Source: CAZYZQ01 sp964652075 (GTDB lineage Bacteria; Bacillota; Clostridia; Oscillospirales; Oscillospiraceae). Taken from it: a DNA stretch of 26,709 bases. A program made the position numbers and the translations under genes. Below the pieces are notes generated by a model. That model made no database searches. It had not been told where the DNA came from and saw nothing but the letters and a program-made list of their open reading frames with translations. Shown piece by piece: positions 14,975 through 23,271 of the stretch (position 1 is its first letter; each line of letters opens with the position of its first letter). Location of the stretch: contig CAZYZQ010000013.1 of NCBI GenBank assembly GCA_964652075.1, positions 1 through 26,709 on the forward strand. The letters are read 5' to 3'.

Positions 14975-16248
14975 TGCGGTTTTCGGACAAGCAGCGCCGC
15001 GTGCTGCGCTGGTGGCTGCCGCACAGCGCGGACGCCGGGTACGACGCGGTGATTCTGGACGGGGCCGTGCGCGCGGGCAAGACGCTGTGCATGGGGCTGG
15101 GGTTCTGCCTGTGGGCCATGTGCTGCTTTGAGAACCGGCGCTTCGGCCTGTGCGGCAAGACAATTTCCTCGCTGCGGCGCAACGTGCTCGAGGAGCTGCT
15201 GCCGCTTCTGCGCCGGTGCGGCTTTCAGGTGACGGAAAAGCGCAGCGAAAACCGCCTGACGCTCCGGCACGGCGCAACGCGCAACGACTTCTATCTCTTC
15301 GGCGGGCGCGACGAGGGCGCGGCGGCGCTCATTCAGGGCGTGACCTTCGCGGGCGTGCTGCTCGACGAGGTGGTGCTGATGCCCCGCTCGTTCGTGGAGC
15401 AGGCCTGCGCGCGCTGCTCCGTCGCGGGGTCGCGGCTGTGGTTTTCGTGCAACCCGGCCTCGCCGGGGCACTGGTTCTATCAGGAATGGGTGCTGCGCGC
15501 GCAGGAGCGCAGGGCGCTGTACCTGCACTTCACGATGGCCGACAACCCGGCGCTCTCGCCGGAGATCCGGGCGCGGTACGAGCGGCTGTACAAGGGCGTG
15601 TTCTACCGCCGGTTCGTGCTGGGCGAGTGGGTGGCCGCCGAGGGGCGGGTGTACGACTTCTTCGACCCCGAACGCGACGCCTGCGACGCGCCCGCGGGCG
15701 AGGCGGAGGTGTGGTGCGTCTCCTGCGACTACGGGACGGTCAACCCGGCCTCGTTCGGGCTGTGGGGCCTGTATCGCGGCGTGTGGTACCGCGTGCGGGA
15801 GTTCTATTTCGACTCCCGGCGCGCCGGGCGGCAGATGACGGACGCCGAGTATGTCCGCGCGCTGCTGGCGCTTGCGGGCGGGCGGACGCTTCAGTATGTC
15901 GTCGTCGATCCGTCGGCGGCGAGCTTTCTCGAGGCGCTGCGGCGCGCAGGCGTGCCGGTGCGCCGGGCGGACAACGACGTGCTCGCGGGCATCCGGCTCA
16001 CGGCAGACCTGCTGAAAGCGGGCCGCCTGCGCATCTGCCGGGACTGCCGCGACTGCCTGCGCGAGATCGCCGAATACGTCTGGGACACGCGCGGCGGCAG
16101 CGGCGACCGCGTGCGCAAGGAGCACGACCACGCGATGGACGATCTGCGCTACTTCGCCGCCTCGCTGCGCGCGCCGCAGGACGCCGTCGCGGTGTGCAGC
16201 GCGGCGCGGGTGGTTTCATCTTCCATTGGAAAGGAGTTTGAGCAATGA
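14974..16248 (+). CDS. terL: Phage terminase large subunit
   Basis: A 424-residue DNA-packaging motor with ATPase and nuclease halves, PBSX type. Walker A is GAVRAGKT (residues 30-37) and Walker B is GVLLDE (127-132); the coupling region SCNPASPGHWFYQEW follows. The RNase H-like nuclease shows its acidic residues in SCDYGTVNP (Asp252), VVVDPSA (Asp312) and HAMDDLRY (Asp389/390). All catalytic positions are present and the length is normal, so the protein should be functional. It overlaps terS by one base and the portal gene by four. Confidence 0.95.
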   Translation: MRFSDKQRRVLRWWLPHSADAGYDAVILDGAVRAGKTLCMGLGFCLWAMCCFENRRFGLCGKTISSLRRNVLEELLPLLRRCGFQVTEKRSENRLTLRHGATRNDFYLFGGRDEGAAALIQGVTFAGVLLDEVVLMPRSFVEQACARCSVAGSRLWFSCNPASPGHWFYQEWVLRAQERRALYLHFTMADNPALSPEIRARYERLYKGVFYRRFVLGEWVAAEGRVYDFFDPERDACDAPAGEAEVWCVSCDYGTVNPASFGLWGLYRGVWYRVREFYFDSRRAGRQMTDAEYVRALLALAGGRTLQYVVVDPSAASFLEALRRAGVPVRRADNDVLAGIRLTADLLKAGRLRICRDCRDCLREIAEYVWDTRGGSGDRVRKEHDHAMDDLRYFAASLRAPQDAVAVCSAARVVSSSIGKEFEQ

Positions 16249-17378
16249 AAAAACAATCTGGCGTGCCGGCGGCGCGGGCGCAGCTGCGCACGGGCGGGGC
16301 GCATCCGTACACGGAGCTGTCCGGCTGGACGCCGCTCGGCGGCGGCGAGACCGCCATCTACACCCAGCTGCGGCAGGCCGTGCCGCTTCTGGACGCGGCG
16401 ATTCTGAAGCTCGTGCGGCTGACCGGGGGCTTCACCGTCCGCACGAGCGTGCCCGACGCGGCGCGGCCGCTCCGGCACTTTCTGGACACGGTGCCCGTCG
16501 GGCGCGGGCAGCGCGGCATTTCGAGCTTTCTCGAGGCGTACCTCGGCAGTCTTTTGACCTACGGCCGCGCCGTGGGCGAGATGATTGTCTCGCAGGGGCG
16601 GCTCGTCGCGGTCGCGTGGGGCGATGTGCGGCGGCTTGAGGTGCGCGAGGGCGCGTCGCCGCTGGACTTCACGCTCTGCGCGCCGGACAGAACCGGGCGC
16701 ATTGCGCCGCTGCCGTATCCGGAGCTTCTGCTCTTCACGACGCTGCATCCGGAGCCGGGCAGCCCGTACGGCGTGTCGATCCTGCGCGGGCTGCCGTTTT
16801 TGTCGGACATTCTGATGCAGATCTACAAGACGGTCGGCCAGAACTGGGAGCGCGCGGGCAACGTGCGCTATTCCGTCGTCTGCCGGCCGGACGGCGGGAC
16901 GCTGGACACCGCGACCGCGCGCGCCCGCGCCGAGTCGATCGCGGAGGAGTGGAGCCGCGCGATGCAGGAGAGCCGCGCCGGGATGGTGCGCGATTTCGTC
17001 GCGGTCGGGGACGTGGAGATCAAGGTCATCGGCGCGGACGCGCAGGTGCTCTCGTGTGAGACGCCGGTGCGGCAGATCCTTGAGCAGCTTGTCGCCAAGA
17101 CGGGCCTGCCGCCGTTCCTGCTCGGGCTGAGCTGGAGCGCGACGGAGCGCATGGCCTCGCAGCAGGCGGATCTTCTGACCTCGGAGCTGTGGTCGCTGCG
17201 GCGCAGCGTGGAGCCGGCGCTCCTGCAGGTCTGCGACCTCTGGCTGCGGCTGAATGGCTTCGGCGGCGAGGCGGAGATCGTCTGGGACGAGATCTCGTTG
17301 CAGGACATTGTGGACGAATCGCACGCCGCGCTCTACCGGGCGCAGGCGGCGCATCTGACGAAGGAGGACACACCATGA
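16245..17378 (+). CDS. Phage portal protein
   Basis: A 377-residue portal candidate. The portal forms the dodecameric ring through which DNA enters the head and to which the tail connectors bind. Supporting signs are its place between terL and the protease, its length, the wing/stem-like pattern (IYTQLRQAVPLLDAAILKLVRL near the N-terminus, PEPGSPYGVSILRGLPFLSDI in the middle, then a long helical segment ERAGNVRYSV...) and the C-terminal LPPFLLGLSW / SLRRSVEPALLQVCDLWLRL, typical of clostridial prophage portals. AAAGGAG precedes the start, which overlaps the terL stop in ATGA. The C-terminus overlaps the protease start. Confidence 0.85.
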   Translation: MKKQSGVPAARAQLRTGGAHPYTELSGWTPLGGGETAIYTQLRQAVPLLDAAILKLVRLTGGFTVRTSVPDAARPLRHFLDTVPVGRGQRGISSFLEAYLGSLLTYGRAVGEMIVSQGRLVAVAWGDVRRLEVREGASPLDFTLCAPDRTGRIAPLPYPELLLFTTLHPEPGSPYGVSILRGLPFLSDILMQIYKTVGQNWERAGNVRYSVVCRPDGGTLDTATARARAESIAEEWSRAMQESRAGMVRDFVAVGDVEIKVIGADAQVLSCETPVRQILEQLVAKTGLPPFLLGLSWSATERMASQQADLLTSELWSLRRSVEPALLQVCDLWLRLNGFGGEAEIVWDEISLQDIVDESHAALYRAQAAHLTKEDTP

Positions 17379-18223
17379 AGATTCAAAAGGCGGCGGCCCT
17401 GACCGCCGCGGGCACGCCCGACGCAGCCCAGCTGGAAAAAATCAACGCCTTCGCGCGCACGCCGCTGACGGCGGAGGAGGTCTACGTCTTCTCCGTCCGG
17501 CTGTGCGACGACCAGCCGGACCGCGACGGCGAGCGCTTCGCGGCGGCGGCGCTGCCGGAGCTGGCGCGGCTGTTTCGCGGCAAGACGGGCATCGCCGACC
17601 ACGACTGGAGCGCCGACCGGCAGGTCGCGCGCATCTTCGACACCGCCGTCGAGGTGCAGGACGGCGTGACGATGATCCGCGCGTGGGCCTACTGCCTGCG
17701 CACGGAGAAAAACGCCGATCTGATCCGCGAGATCGACGCGGGGATCAAGAAGGAGGTCTCCGTTGGGTGCGCGATGAAGAGCGCGGTCTGCTCGATCTGC
17801 GGCGCGCCCTACGGCAGCTGCGAGCACCGCAAGGGGCAGCAATACGGGCAGGAGGTCTGCTGCGCCGTGCTGTCCGACCCGGTGGACGCGTATGAGTTCT
17901 CGTTTGTGGCCGTCCCGGCGCAGCGCGAGGCGGGCGTACTCAAGGGCTTCGGCGGGCAGGCCGCGCCGGACGGCAGGGACGCGGAGGACACCGCGCCGCG
18001 CCGCTGTGACCGGCTGCGCCGCGAGGCCGTGACGCTCGCGCTGACGCTCGGGCTAGGGAAGGACGCCGGGACGCTCGACCACATTTTCTCGTTCCTGCCC
18101 GAACAGGAGCTGGAAAACGTCTGTCAGGTCTTTTTGGAGCAGCGCGACGTCCGGTTCCCGCCCGCACCGCAGCTCGGCTGGGCAGAAAAAAGAAAAGAAG
18201 ACGACGATTTTTATCGTATCTAA
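17375..18223 (+). CDS. Prohead protease, S78-like, with a Cys/His-rich insert
   Basis: A 282-residue protein at the protease position. It shows the HK97-type pattern: His76 in GKTGIADHDWSA, Ser129 in KKEVSVGC and an acidic residue, Glu174, in YEFSFVAVPA, matching the H...LSIGF...EVSLVTFPA layout of S78 proteases. It should cut scaffold and capsid N-termini during head maturation. Between the Ser motif and the last motif lies a Cys/His-rich insert (Cys139, Cys142, Cys149, His151, Cys162, Cys163) that could bind zinc. The helical C-terminus (DHIFSFLPEQELENVCQVFLEQ) may act as built-in scaffold, as no separate scaffold gene is seen. GGAGG lies upstream; the start overlaps the portal stop. Confidence 0.75.
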   Translation: MKIQKAAALTAAGTPDAAQLEKINAFARTPLTAEEVYVFSVRLCDDQPDRDGERFAAAALPELARLFRGKTGIADHDWSADRQVARIFDTAVEVQDGVTMIRAWAYCLRTEKNADLIREIDAGIKKEVSVGCAMKSAVCSICGAPYGSCEHRKGQQYGQEVCCAVLSDPVDAYEFSFVAVPAQREAGVLKGFGGQAAPDGRDAEDTAPRRCDRLRREAVTLALTLGLGKDAGTLDHIFSFLPEQELENVCQVFLEQRDVRFPPAPQLGWAEKRKEDDDFYRI

Positions 18224-18375
18224 CTCCGAAAGCCCGTGTATCGCAAGGGTTTTCCACAATTTCCACAGGGTTGTGCACAGGCTGTTCCGCACAAACCCAC
18301 AAATCCGACAGGTAGTCGCTTCCTTTGCTGCAAAACGCCTCGGCGTTTGCAAATATTTGTTTGGGAGGTTATCCT
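18224..18375 (+). promoter_or_regulatory. Intergenic gap with DnaA-box-like cluster and hairpin
   Basis: The only gap over 100 bases inside the phage cassette. It has TTTTCCACA at 18250-18258 (perfect match to TTWTNCACA), ATTTCCACA at 18259-18267 and TTGTGCACA at 18271-18279 (8 of 9 each), and TTCCGCACA at 18285-18293 (7 of 9), all in one orientation. A small hairpin (AAACGC/GCGTTT with CTCG loop, 18333-18348) precedes the GGGAGG ribosome site of the next gene. A DnaA-binding or origin-like role is an inference. Confidence 0.45.
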
Positions 18376-18705
18376 ATGTTCTATTCTCTGGACGGACTCG
18401 GGGAGTCCACAATCACGCTGCCGGCGGCTGCTTCCGCTGTGAAGGGCGCGCCCGGCATGGTGGACGCGGACGGCCGGATCGCAAAGGCGACCGGCACGTT
18501 CTGCGGCGTCGTCACCGACCTGCGCGGTGAGACGGCGGCGGTGCAGGTCGGCGGCACCGTGCGTCTGCCGTACTCCGGCACGGCCCCGGCCACGGGCTAT
18601 CAGAAGCTCGAGGCCGACGGCGCGGGCGGCGTCAAGGCAGGGACCGCCGGGCGCGAGTATCTGGTGCTCGCCTCCGGCGGCGGCGAAGTCACATTCATTC
18701 TGTAA
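18376..18705 (+). CDS. Head decoration-type protein
   Basis: A 109-residue glycine- and alanine-rich beta protein. The repeated pattern of small-residue turns (GMVDADGRIAKATGTFCGVV, GGTVRLPYSGTAPATGYQKL) resembles capsid decoration or stabilisation proteins (DUF2190/HDPD-like), which sit next to the major capsid gene. It should bind the expanded capsid surface. The start at 18376 has GGGAGG 7 bases upstream. Stop to capsid start is 24 bases. Identification is from position and composition rather than a sharp motif. Confidence 0.6.
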   Translation: MFYSLDGLGESTITLPAAASAVKGAPGMVDADGRIAKATGTFCGVVTDLRGETAAVQVGGTVRLPYSGTAPATGYQKLEADGAGGVKAGTAGREYLVLASGGGEVTFIL

Positions 18706-18729
18706 ACCGATTCTGAGGAGGAGTTATTC

Positions 18730-19755
18730 ATGAGTTACGAAAACATCCGCCTGGAGAAGGGCATGTACCGCGAGGCGGGACGCAGCTTTTTGCAGGTGCT
18801 CGAGTCGCTTGACCCGAGCGAGAACTACCGCGGCACGGCGCTCGAGGGCACCGACGCCTTCCAGCGCCAGCTGCGCCGCTTTGAGATCCGCGCCAAGGGC
18901 GCCTACTCCGATCCGGTCGAGAAGTTCTTCCGCTCGTCCGATGCGGCGGTGCTGTTCCCGGAGTACATCGCCCGTTCCGTCCGCGCGGGCATGGAGGAGG
19001 GCGATATCCTGCCCAAGCTGATCGCCGCAACGACGACGATCGACGCGATGGACTACCGCTCGATCTATGCCGACGGCACGGAGTCCGACCGGACGCTGGC
19101 CGCCGTGGCCGAGGGCGCGCAGATCCCGACGACAACCATCCGCTCCAAGTCGAACCTCGTCCGCCTGCACAAGCGCGGGCGGATGCTGGTGGCCTCGTAT
19201 GAGGCGATCCGCTTCCAGAAGCTCGACCTGTTCGCCGTCACGCTGCGCCAGATCGGCCGCCAGATCCAGACGATGCATCTTTCCGACGCGATCGGCGTGC
19301 TGATCAGTGGCGACGGCAACGACAACGCGGCCGCATCCTACGCTGTCGGCGGCACGGGCATCGGCGGCACGGCGGGCACGCTCAGCTACGACGCGCTCGT
19401 CCGCTTCTGGAGCAAGCTCGAGCCGTACACCGCCACGACGTTTTTGGCCTCGCCGTCGACCATGGTTGACATTCTGAGCCTCTCGGAGTTCAAGAACCCG
19501 CTGACCGGGCTGAATTTCCAGGGCAGCGGCGTGCCGGGCACCCCGCTCGGCGCGGAGCTGCTGCGCACCGGGAAAATGGCCGACGGCCAGATCCTGGCGC
19601 TCGACCGCCGCTACTGCCTTGAGATGGTGCAGGCGGGCGAGGTGTCCGTTGAGTACGACAAGCTGATCGACCGCCAGCTCGAGCGCGCGGCGATCACCTC
19701 CACCTCCGGATTCGGCAAAATCTGCAAGGACGCCGCGATCCTGCTGACGGTTTAA
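18730..19755 (+). CDS. Major capsid protein (HK97 fold)
   Basis: A 341-residue protein with the layout of HK97-type major capsid proteins: a helical N-terminal arm (residues 1-55, SFLQVLESLDPSENYRG...), the E-loop region around AAVLFPEYIARSVRAG, the P-domain helix (LVASYEAIRFQKLDLFAVTLRQIGRQIQ) and an A-domain with the peptide loop ATTFLASPSTMVDILSL. No separate N-terminal delta scaffold of 100 residues is visible. GAGGAGGAG precedes the start. It is the main shell subunit and a substrate or partner of the upstream protease. Confidence 0.85.
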   Translation: MSYENIRLEKGMYREAGRSFLQVLESLDPSENYRGTALEGTDAFQRQLRRFEIRAKGAYSDPVEKFFRSSDAAVLFPEYIARSVRAGMEEGDILPKLIAATTTIDAMDYRSIYADGTESDRTLAAVAEGAQIPTTTIRSKSNLVRLHKRGRMLVASYEAIRFQKLDLFAVTLRQIGRQIQTMHLSDAIGVLISGDGNDNAAASYAVGGTGIGGTAGTLSYDALVRFWSKLEPYTATTFLASPSTMVDILSLSEFKNPLTGLNFQGSGVPGTPLGAELLRTGKMADGQILALDRRYCLEMVQAGEVSVEYDKLIDRQLERAAITSTSGFGKICKDAAILLTV

Positions 19756-19759
19756 CCGC

Positions 19760-20089
19760 ATGGAGGCGGCAATTTTTGCGCTGGCGCGCCCGCTGTGCAG
19801 CGCAGGTGAGGAACAACTGCGCGCCATGTGCCGCGCCGCCCGCGCCTGGCTTGCCGCCCGCCTGAAGCCCGGCCTGACGCCGGAGGGGTGCGGCGAGGAC
19901 TTTCTCCTCGCCGCGGCCCTGCTCGCGTGCGCCGGGTGTGAGGGGGAGCTGGCGGGCTTCACGGTGGGCGAGGTGTCCGTCTCGATGCGCGCGGGCGGGG
20001 CGGGCAGCTCCCTGCGGCGCGCAGCGGTGGCGCTGGCCGCGCCGTATCTGGAGGAGGATGGCACATGTTTTCTTCGTATGAAGGGCTGA
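19760..20089 (+). CDS. Head-tail connector-like protein
   Basis: A 109-residue mostly helical, Ala-rich protein directly after the capsid gene, where gp6/YqbG-type adaptors occur. The N-terminal helix pair (EEQLRAMCRAARAWLAARL), the middle SEDFLLAAALLACA-like helix and the VGEVSVSMR segment fit the four-helix adaptor pattern that docks on the portal. It has no clear ribosome site; the start is 4 bases after the capsid stop, so translation is probably coupled. Its end overlaps the next gene by 25 bases. Confidence 0.55.
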   Translation: MEAAIFALARPLCSAGEEQLRAMCRAARAWLAARLKPGLTPEGCGEDFLLAAALLACAGCEGELAGFTVGEVSVSMRAGGAGSSLRRAAVALAAPYLEEDGTCFLRMKG

Positions 20090-20406
20090 TGAAACGCACG
20101 TTGGACGAGCTGGTCGCATCCTGCGGCCGGCCCGTCGGGTACGGCGGCGAAACGCTGACGGCGGCGCTCTACCCTGTCACAGACCGCAGCCGCCGGAACC
20201 TCCGGCTGGTGGCCGGGGAGCTGGGCATGGCGCCCGCCGGGGTCTATGTCTATATCGGCCCGCTGGAGCCGGCGCTGGAGGAGGGCGGCGTGGTGACCGC
20301 CGACGGGGTGCGCTACCGCGTGCGGCGGGCTGAGACGCTGGCCCTCGGTGAAACGCAGTTCTACCGCTGGGGGCTTTTGACGAAGGAGGGCGAGCCTTGG
20401 ACATAG
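20065..20406 (+). CDS. Head completion / neck protein (XkdH/YqbH-like)
   Basis: A 113-residue protein rich in beta strands (ETLTAALYPVT, GVYVYIGPLEPAL, GVRYRVRRAETLALGETQFYRWGLL). The last part, an inverted-strand stretch about an altered value and then YRWGLL, resembles the stopper/head completion proteins of SPP1 gp16 and PBSX XkdH type, which close the portal channel. GGAGGAGGA lies upstream of the start. It overlaps both neighbours (25 and 10 bases). Confidence 0.55.
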   Translation: MFSSYEGLMKRTLDELVASCGRPVGYGGETLTAALYPVTDRSRRNLRLVAGELGMAPAGVYVYIGPLEPALEEGGVVTADGVRYRVRRAETLALGETQFYRWGLLTKEGEPWT

Positions 20407-20873
20407 TTGTGGACGCGGTGGTGCGCGCCCTGCAGGCGGCCGGGCTGCGCTGCCGGCGGGCTTCTCCCATGAAGCTGGCCGCCTCGCCCACGCCCGGCCG
20501 GGGCGAGGCGACGGTGCAGCTTGCACACATGCAGCTCCGCGACCCGGGCTTTGGCCGTCCCGCCGGGACGGACGGGGACGGACGGACGGTGGCGTGCCGC
20601 GCCGTTCTGGCAACCGTGGAGATTGCGCTTTACTGCGCGCCGGAGGACGGCATGGCCGCGCTCGATCCCATGTGTGAGCAGGCCCTCTGGGCGCTCTCGG
20701 AGAACGGGGCGCTCTCGGAGATGGGTATGGAGGCCGGGCAGGCGGTCTATGACGACACCTTCCGCGCGCTGCGGCAGGTGCTGACCGTGAAGCTCTCCGG
20801 CCTGCTGCTCGCCACCGGACAGGAGGACGGAAGCGTGCTGACCGATTTTATTTTGAAAGGAAGTTTCCTATGA
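20397..20873 (+). CDS. Tail completion / head-tail joining protein
   Basis: A 158-residue protein beginning at TTG (20397) with GAAGGAGGG upstream. It lies between the stopper and the sheath, where tail-completion proteins (XkdI/XkdJ area of PBSX) are found. The helix-strand pattern (IVVDAVVRALQAAGL, then ATVEIALYCAPEDGMAALDPMCEQALWAL, then DDTFRALRQVLTVKLSGLLL) fits a small alpha/beta terminator subunit. No diagnostic motif was recognised, so the role comes from gene order. The stop overlaps the sheath start in ATGA. Confidence 0.5.
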   Translation: MDIVVDAVVRALQAAGLRCRRASPMKLAASPTPGRGEATVQLAHMQLRDPGFGRPAGTDGDGRTVACRAVLATVEIALYCAPEDGMAALDPMCEQALWALSENGALSEMGMEAGQAVYDDTFRALRQVLTVKLSGLLLATGQEDGSVLTDFILKGSFL

Positions 20874-21910
20874 GTACGACTTATCATGAGCGGCCCGGCG
20901 TCTACACGGACTGGGACCTGTCCTCGGCCTCGGCCGCCCGCGCGGGCAGCCGGGTGGTCGCGGCCATCGGCGTCTCCAGCGCCAATGCGGGGCTTTACAC
21001 CGTCACGGACTACCGCTCCGGCGCGGCGGTGTTCGGGGAGGACTCGGAGCTGGGGAAGATGCTGCGCGTCCTGTACCAGAACGGCGCGGGGCAGGTGCTC
21101 TGCTATCCCGTCGCGAACGAGAGCGCGTACCCGGCCGCGATTGCGGCGGTGCTCGCGCCGAAGACGGCGCGCGTGTGCGTGATCGGCTCTTCCGCGCTCT
21201 CCGTGCAGCAGGCGCTGCGCGACGCGGTGATGGCCGCGTCGGACGCGCGGGGCGAGTGCATCGGCGTTGTGGGCATGACCGGCGCGACGCAGGCGGCGCT
21301 GTGTGAGCGCGCATCCGCGCTGAACTGCGAGCGCATGGTGCTCGTCGGGCCGGAGGTCTATCTCGACGGCGCGGCGGTCTCCGGCGCCTTCGGCGCGTGC
21401 GCGCTGGCGGGCGTGCTGGCCGCGCAGGAGGACCCGGCGCTGCCGCTCGGCGGCGCGGCGATGGCGGGGCTGGACGGCGTCGCCACGCTCTTCGACGACG
21501 CGGCGATGGACGCGCTGATCCGCGGCGGCGTCACGGTGCTTGAGACACTGGGCGGCGCCGTCTCGGTTGTGCGCGGCGTCACGACGCGCACGACGACCGG
21601 CGAGGCGGCGGACGCGACCTACCGCGAGCTTTCGACCATGCTCATCGCCGACGATGTGATTCCGGCGATCCGCGACGATCTGCGCGCGAAATTCGCGCGG
21701 GCGAAGAACTCCGAGGCCACGCGCGCGGCCATCCGCAATCAGGTCATTGTGACGCTTGAAGACCGCGTGCGCCGCGAGATCATTGAGCGCTACGACCATC
21801 TGACCGTGGAGAAGAGCGCGGAGAACCCGACGGTGTGTCTGGTCGAGTTCGGCTTCACGGTACTCTGCGGGCTGAACCAGATCCATCTGACGGCGCACAT
21901 CAGCGTATAA
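20870..21910 (+). CDS. Contractile tail sheath protein (XkdK-like)
   Basis: A 346-residue sheath subunit, the energised outer layer of a contractile tail. The N-terminal ERPGVYTDWDLSSAS is the linker arm of sheath proteins; the middle has the Rossmann-like SxxAYPAAIAAVLAPK and VVGMTGAT; the C-terminal part (VTTRTTTGEAADATYRELSTMLIADDVIPAIRDDLRAKF) is the conserved sheath end that builds the handshake mesh. Shorter than the PBSX sheath (about 466 residues), because the variable outer domains are reduced. AAGGAAG precedes the start. Its presence shows that the cassette encodes a myovirus-type tail. Confidence 0.9.
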   Translation: MSTTYHERPGVYTDWDLSSASAARAGSRVVAAIGVSSANAGLYTVTDYRSGAAVFGEDSELGKMLRVLYQNGAGQVLCYPVANESAYPAAIAAVLAPKTARVCVIGSSALSVQQALRDAVMAASDARGECIGVVGMTGATQAALCERASALNCERMVLVGPEVYLDGAAVSGAFGACALAGVLAAQEDPALPLGGAAMAGLDGVATLFDDAAMDALIRGGVTVLETLGGAVSVVRGVTTRTTTGEAADATYRELSTMLIADDVIPAIRDDLRAKFARAKNSEATRAAIRNQVIVTLEDRVRREIIERYDHLTVEKSAENPTVCLVEFGFTVLCGLNQIHLTAHISV

Positions 21911-21922
21911 GGAGGCAGATGC

Positions 21923-22315
21923 ATGACACAGACACGGAAAATTCCCACCTCGGCGGACATCTATCTCGAGGTGGACGGCACGCGGGTGGCCGTTGTGCAG
22001 AGCTACCGCGTCACGGCGGCGCGCAAAAGCCGCGCCATCGAGGCGTTCGGGCAGGAGGAGCCGGTGGCCACCATCCGGGGCAACACGACCTATGAGATCA
22101 CCCTCTCGCGCCTGTACGCGACCGACGCCGCGCTGCGCGATGGGCTGGACTTTTACAGCCTGTCCGACTTCTCGCTTGTGATCGTCAAGCCCGACCGCTC
22201 GGTCATCTACACCGGCTGCCAGTGGTCGAATCTGCAGGAGCAGGCCGAGGTCGGCGGCTCGGTGCTCGAGCAGGTGCAGCTGACGGCGACGCGGCGCGTG
22301 GAGACGCCGCTGTGA
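21923..22315 (+). CDS. Tail tube protein (XkdM-like)
   Basis: A 130-residue tube subunit. The pattern ADIYLEVDGTRVAVVQSYRVTAARKSRAIEAFGQEEPVATIRG matches the XkdM/YqbM family, a beta-sandwich that stacks as hexamer rings inside the sheath; ending with the EQAEVGGSVLEQVQLTATRR strand. It lies 12 bases after the sheath stop, with AAGGAGG as its ribosome site. The pairing of sheath and tube is the normal order in contractile tails. Confidence 0.85.
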   Translation: MTQTRKIPTSADIYLEVDGTRVAVVQSYRVTAARKSRAIEAFGQEEPVATIRGNTTYEITLSRLYATDAALRDGLDFYSLSDFSLVIVKPDRSVIYTGCQWSNLQEQAEVGGSVLEQVQLTATRRVETPL

Positions 22316-22782
22316 ACGAGCGACTGCGCCCGCTCACGATGAACGCCCTGCTGGCCGCGCAGTCCGAGGCCGCGTCCCTTGCGGCCTACTGCGGGGAGGA
22401 CGCGGCGCTGTGCGCGTGCGTGCTGGCGCGGGCCGTGCGCGGCCAGGGCGGCAGGCGGCGCTGGCGCAGCGGGCGCGCCGTGCTCAAAAAGCTCTCGGCC
22501 GAGCAGCTGGTCGAGCTGACCGAGCGCTATCTCGCCTGCTGCCGCGAAGCATCGGATGTGGACGCGGCCATGGAGCGGCTCGCGCGCTCGCCCGCCGAAC
22601 GGCTGCGCTGGACGCTGCTCGGCATTCTGACGCGCAGGCCGGTACACGCCGGGCGCGCGACGCTCTCGCCCGAGGCTGTGCGCGACTGCGTGGCGAATCT
22701 GCTGCTGGACGCGGGCGGCGAGGCTGCGTACAACCCCGCCTATGACGAGCGCGCCTTCCGGGAAGGGAGGCGCGGCGCATGA
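22312..22782 (+). CDS. Tail assembly chaperone (XkdN-like)
   Basis: A 156-residue helical protein read from GTG at 22312, which overlaps the tube stop (GTGA) and has GGAG 8 bases upstream. The XkdN-type clues are RPLTMNALLAAQSE at the N-terminus, a central AEQLVELTERYL and the tail-gene order sheath-tube-chaperone. Such chaperones keep the tape measure soluble and guide tube growth around it, and often make a longer product by frameshifting. No obvious slippery heptamer was seen here. Notably, no tape measure gene follows. Confidence 0.65.
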   Translation: MNERLRPLTMNALLAAQSEAASLAAYCGEDAALCACVLARAVRGQGGRRRWRSGRAVLKKLSAEQLVELTERYLACCREASDVDAAMERLARSPAERLRWTLLGILTRRPVHAGRATLSPEAVRDCVANLLLDAGGEAAYNPAYDERAFREGRRGA

Positions 22783-23231
22783 CGGAATATCTTGCCGCGC
22801 TGGCCGAGCGCTTTGCCGCGCTGGCGGCGGCGGTACGGCAGGCGCCCGGGCAGGCCGCCACGCTGCTGCTCACGCGGCTGGAACGGGCGGGCATCGCGGC
22901 AGGCGGTGCGGATATGTCCGCCGAACAGGCTGTCCGCACCGCGGAAGCCGAATCTGCGGCGGAGACTCTATACCGCGAAGCCGCATCGCCGCGTACAAAC
23001 GCCGCCGCGCAGACGGCGGCCCGGATGGCCGCTCCCGCTGCGGCTTCGCCTGTGCAGGCGCTGCCTGAGGCGCGCGGCGGGGATGCTTTGGGCGGCGATG
23101 CGCTGCCCGTGCCCGTGGGGCGGGCGGAGCCGGTGAAAACGCAGGAGATTACGGCCTCCGCCCCGCCGCGCGCGCCGGAGATGGAGGAGATCTCGCGCTT
23201 TTTCGAGCGCCATGCGCGGCGCTATGGCTGA
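22779..23231 (+). CDS. 150-aa Ala-rich protein in the tape measure slot
   Basis: A 150-residue protein whose function is not recognised. Residues 1-40 form an Ala-rich amphipathic helix (EYLAALAERFAALAAAV), residues 45-130 are low in complexity and rich in Ala, Pro and Gly (probably disordered), and the end is a charged helix EMEEISRFFERHARRYG. In PBSX-like tails this position, between the XkdN chaperone and the LysM protein, holds the tape measure of 600 residues or more. It could be a remnant, a very short ruler (about 22 nm if fully helical) or an unrelated accessory protein. GGGAGG precedes the start, which overlaps the chaperone stop in ATGA. Confidence 0.6.
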   Translation: MTEYLAALAERFAALAAAVRQAPGQAATLLLTRLERAGIAAGGADMSAEQAVRTAEAESAAETLYREAASPRTNAAAQTAARMAAPAAASPVQALPEARGGDALGGDALPVPVGRAEPVKTQEITASAPPRAPEMEEISRFFERHARRYG

Positions 23232-23245
23232 ACCCACAACAAAAC

Positions 23246-23271
23246 GGCCCGGACGGAACCCCGTCCGGGCC
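23246..23271 (+). repeat. Perfect 11-bp GC hairpin between tail genes
   Basis: GGCCCGGACGG (23246-23256) and CCGTCCGGGCC (23261-23271) around AACC. No T-tract follows, so it is not a standard terminator; it may stabilise or stall the message ahead of the LysM gene, or mark a deletion join where a tape measure gene was lost. Confidence 0.6.

Noticed and set aside
14305..16131. 608-codon minus-strand frame opposite terS/terL
   Set aside because: No recognisable domain, and it covers terL, whose ATPase and nuclease residues are all present.
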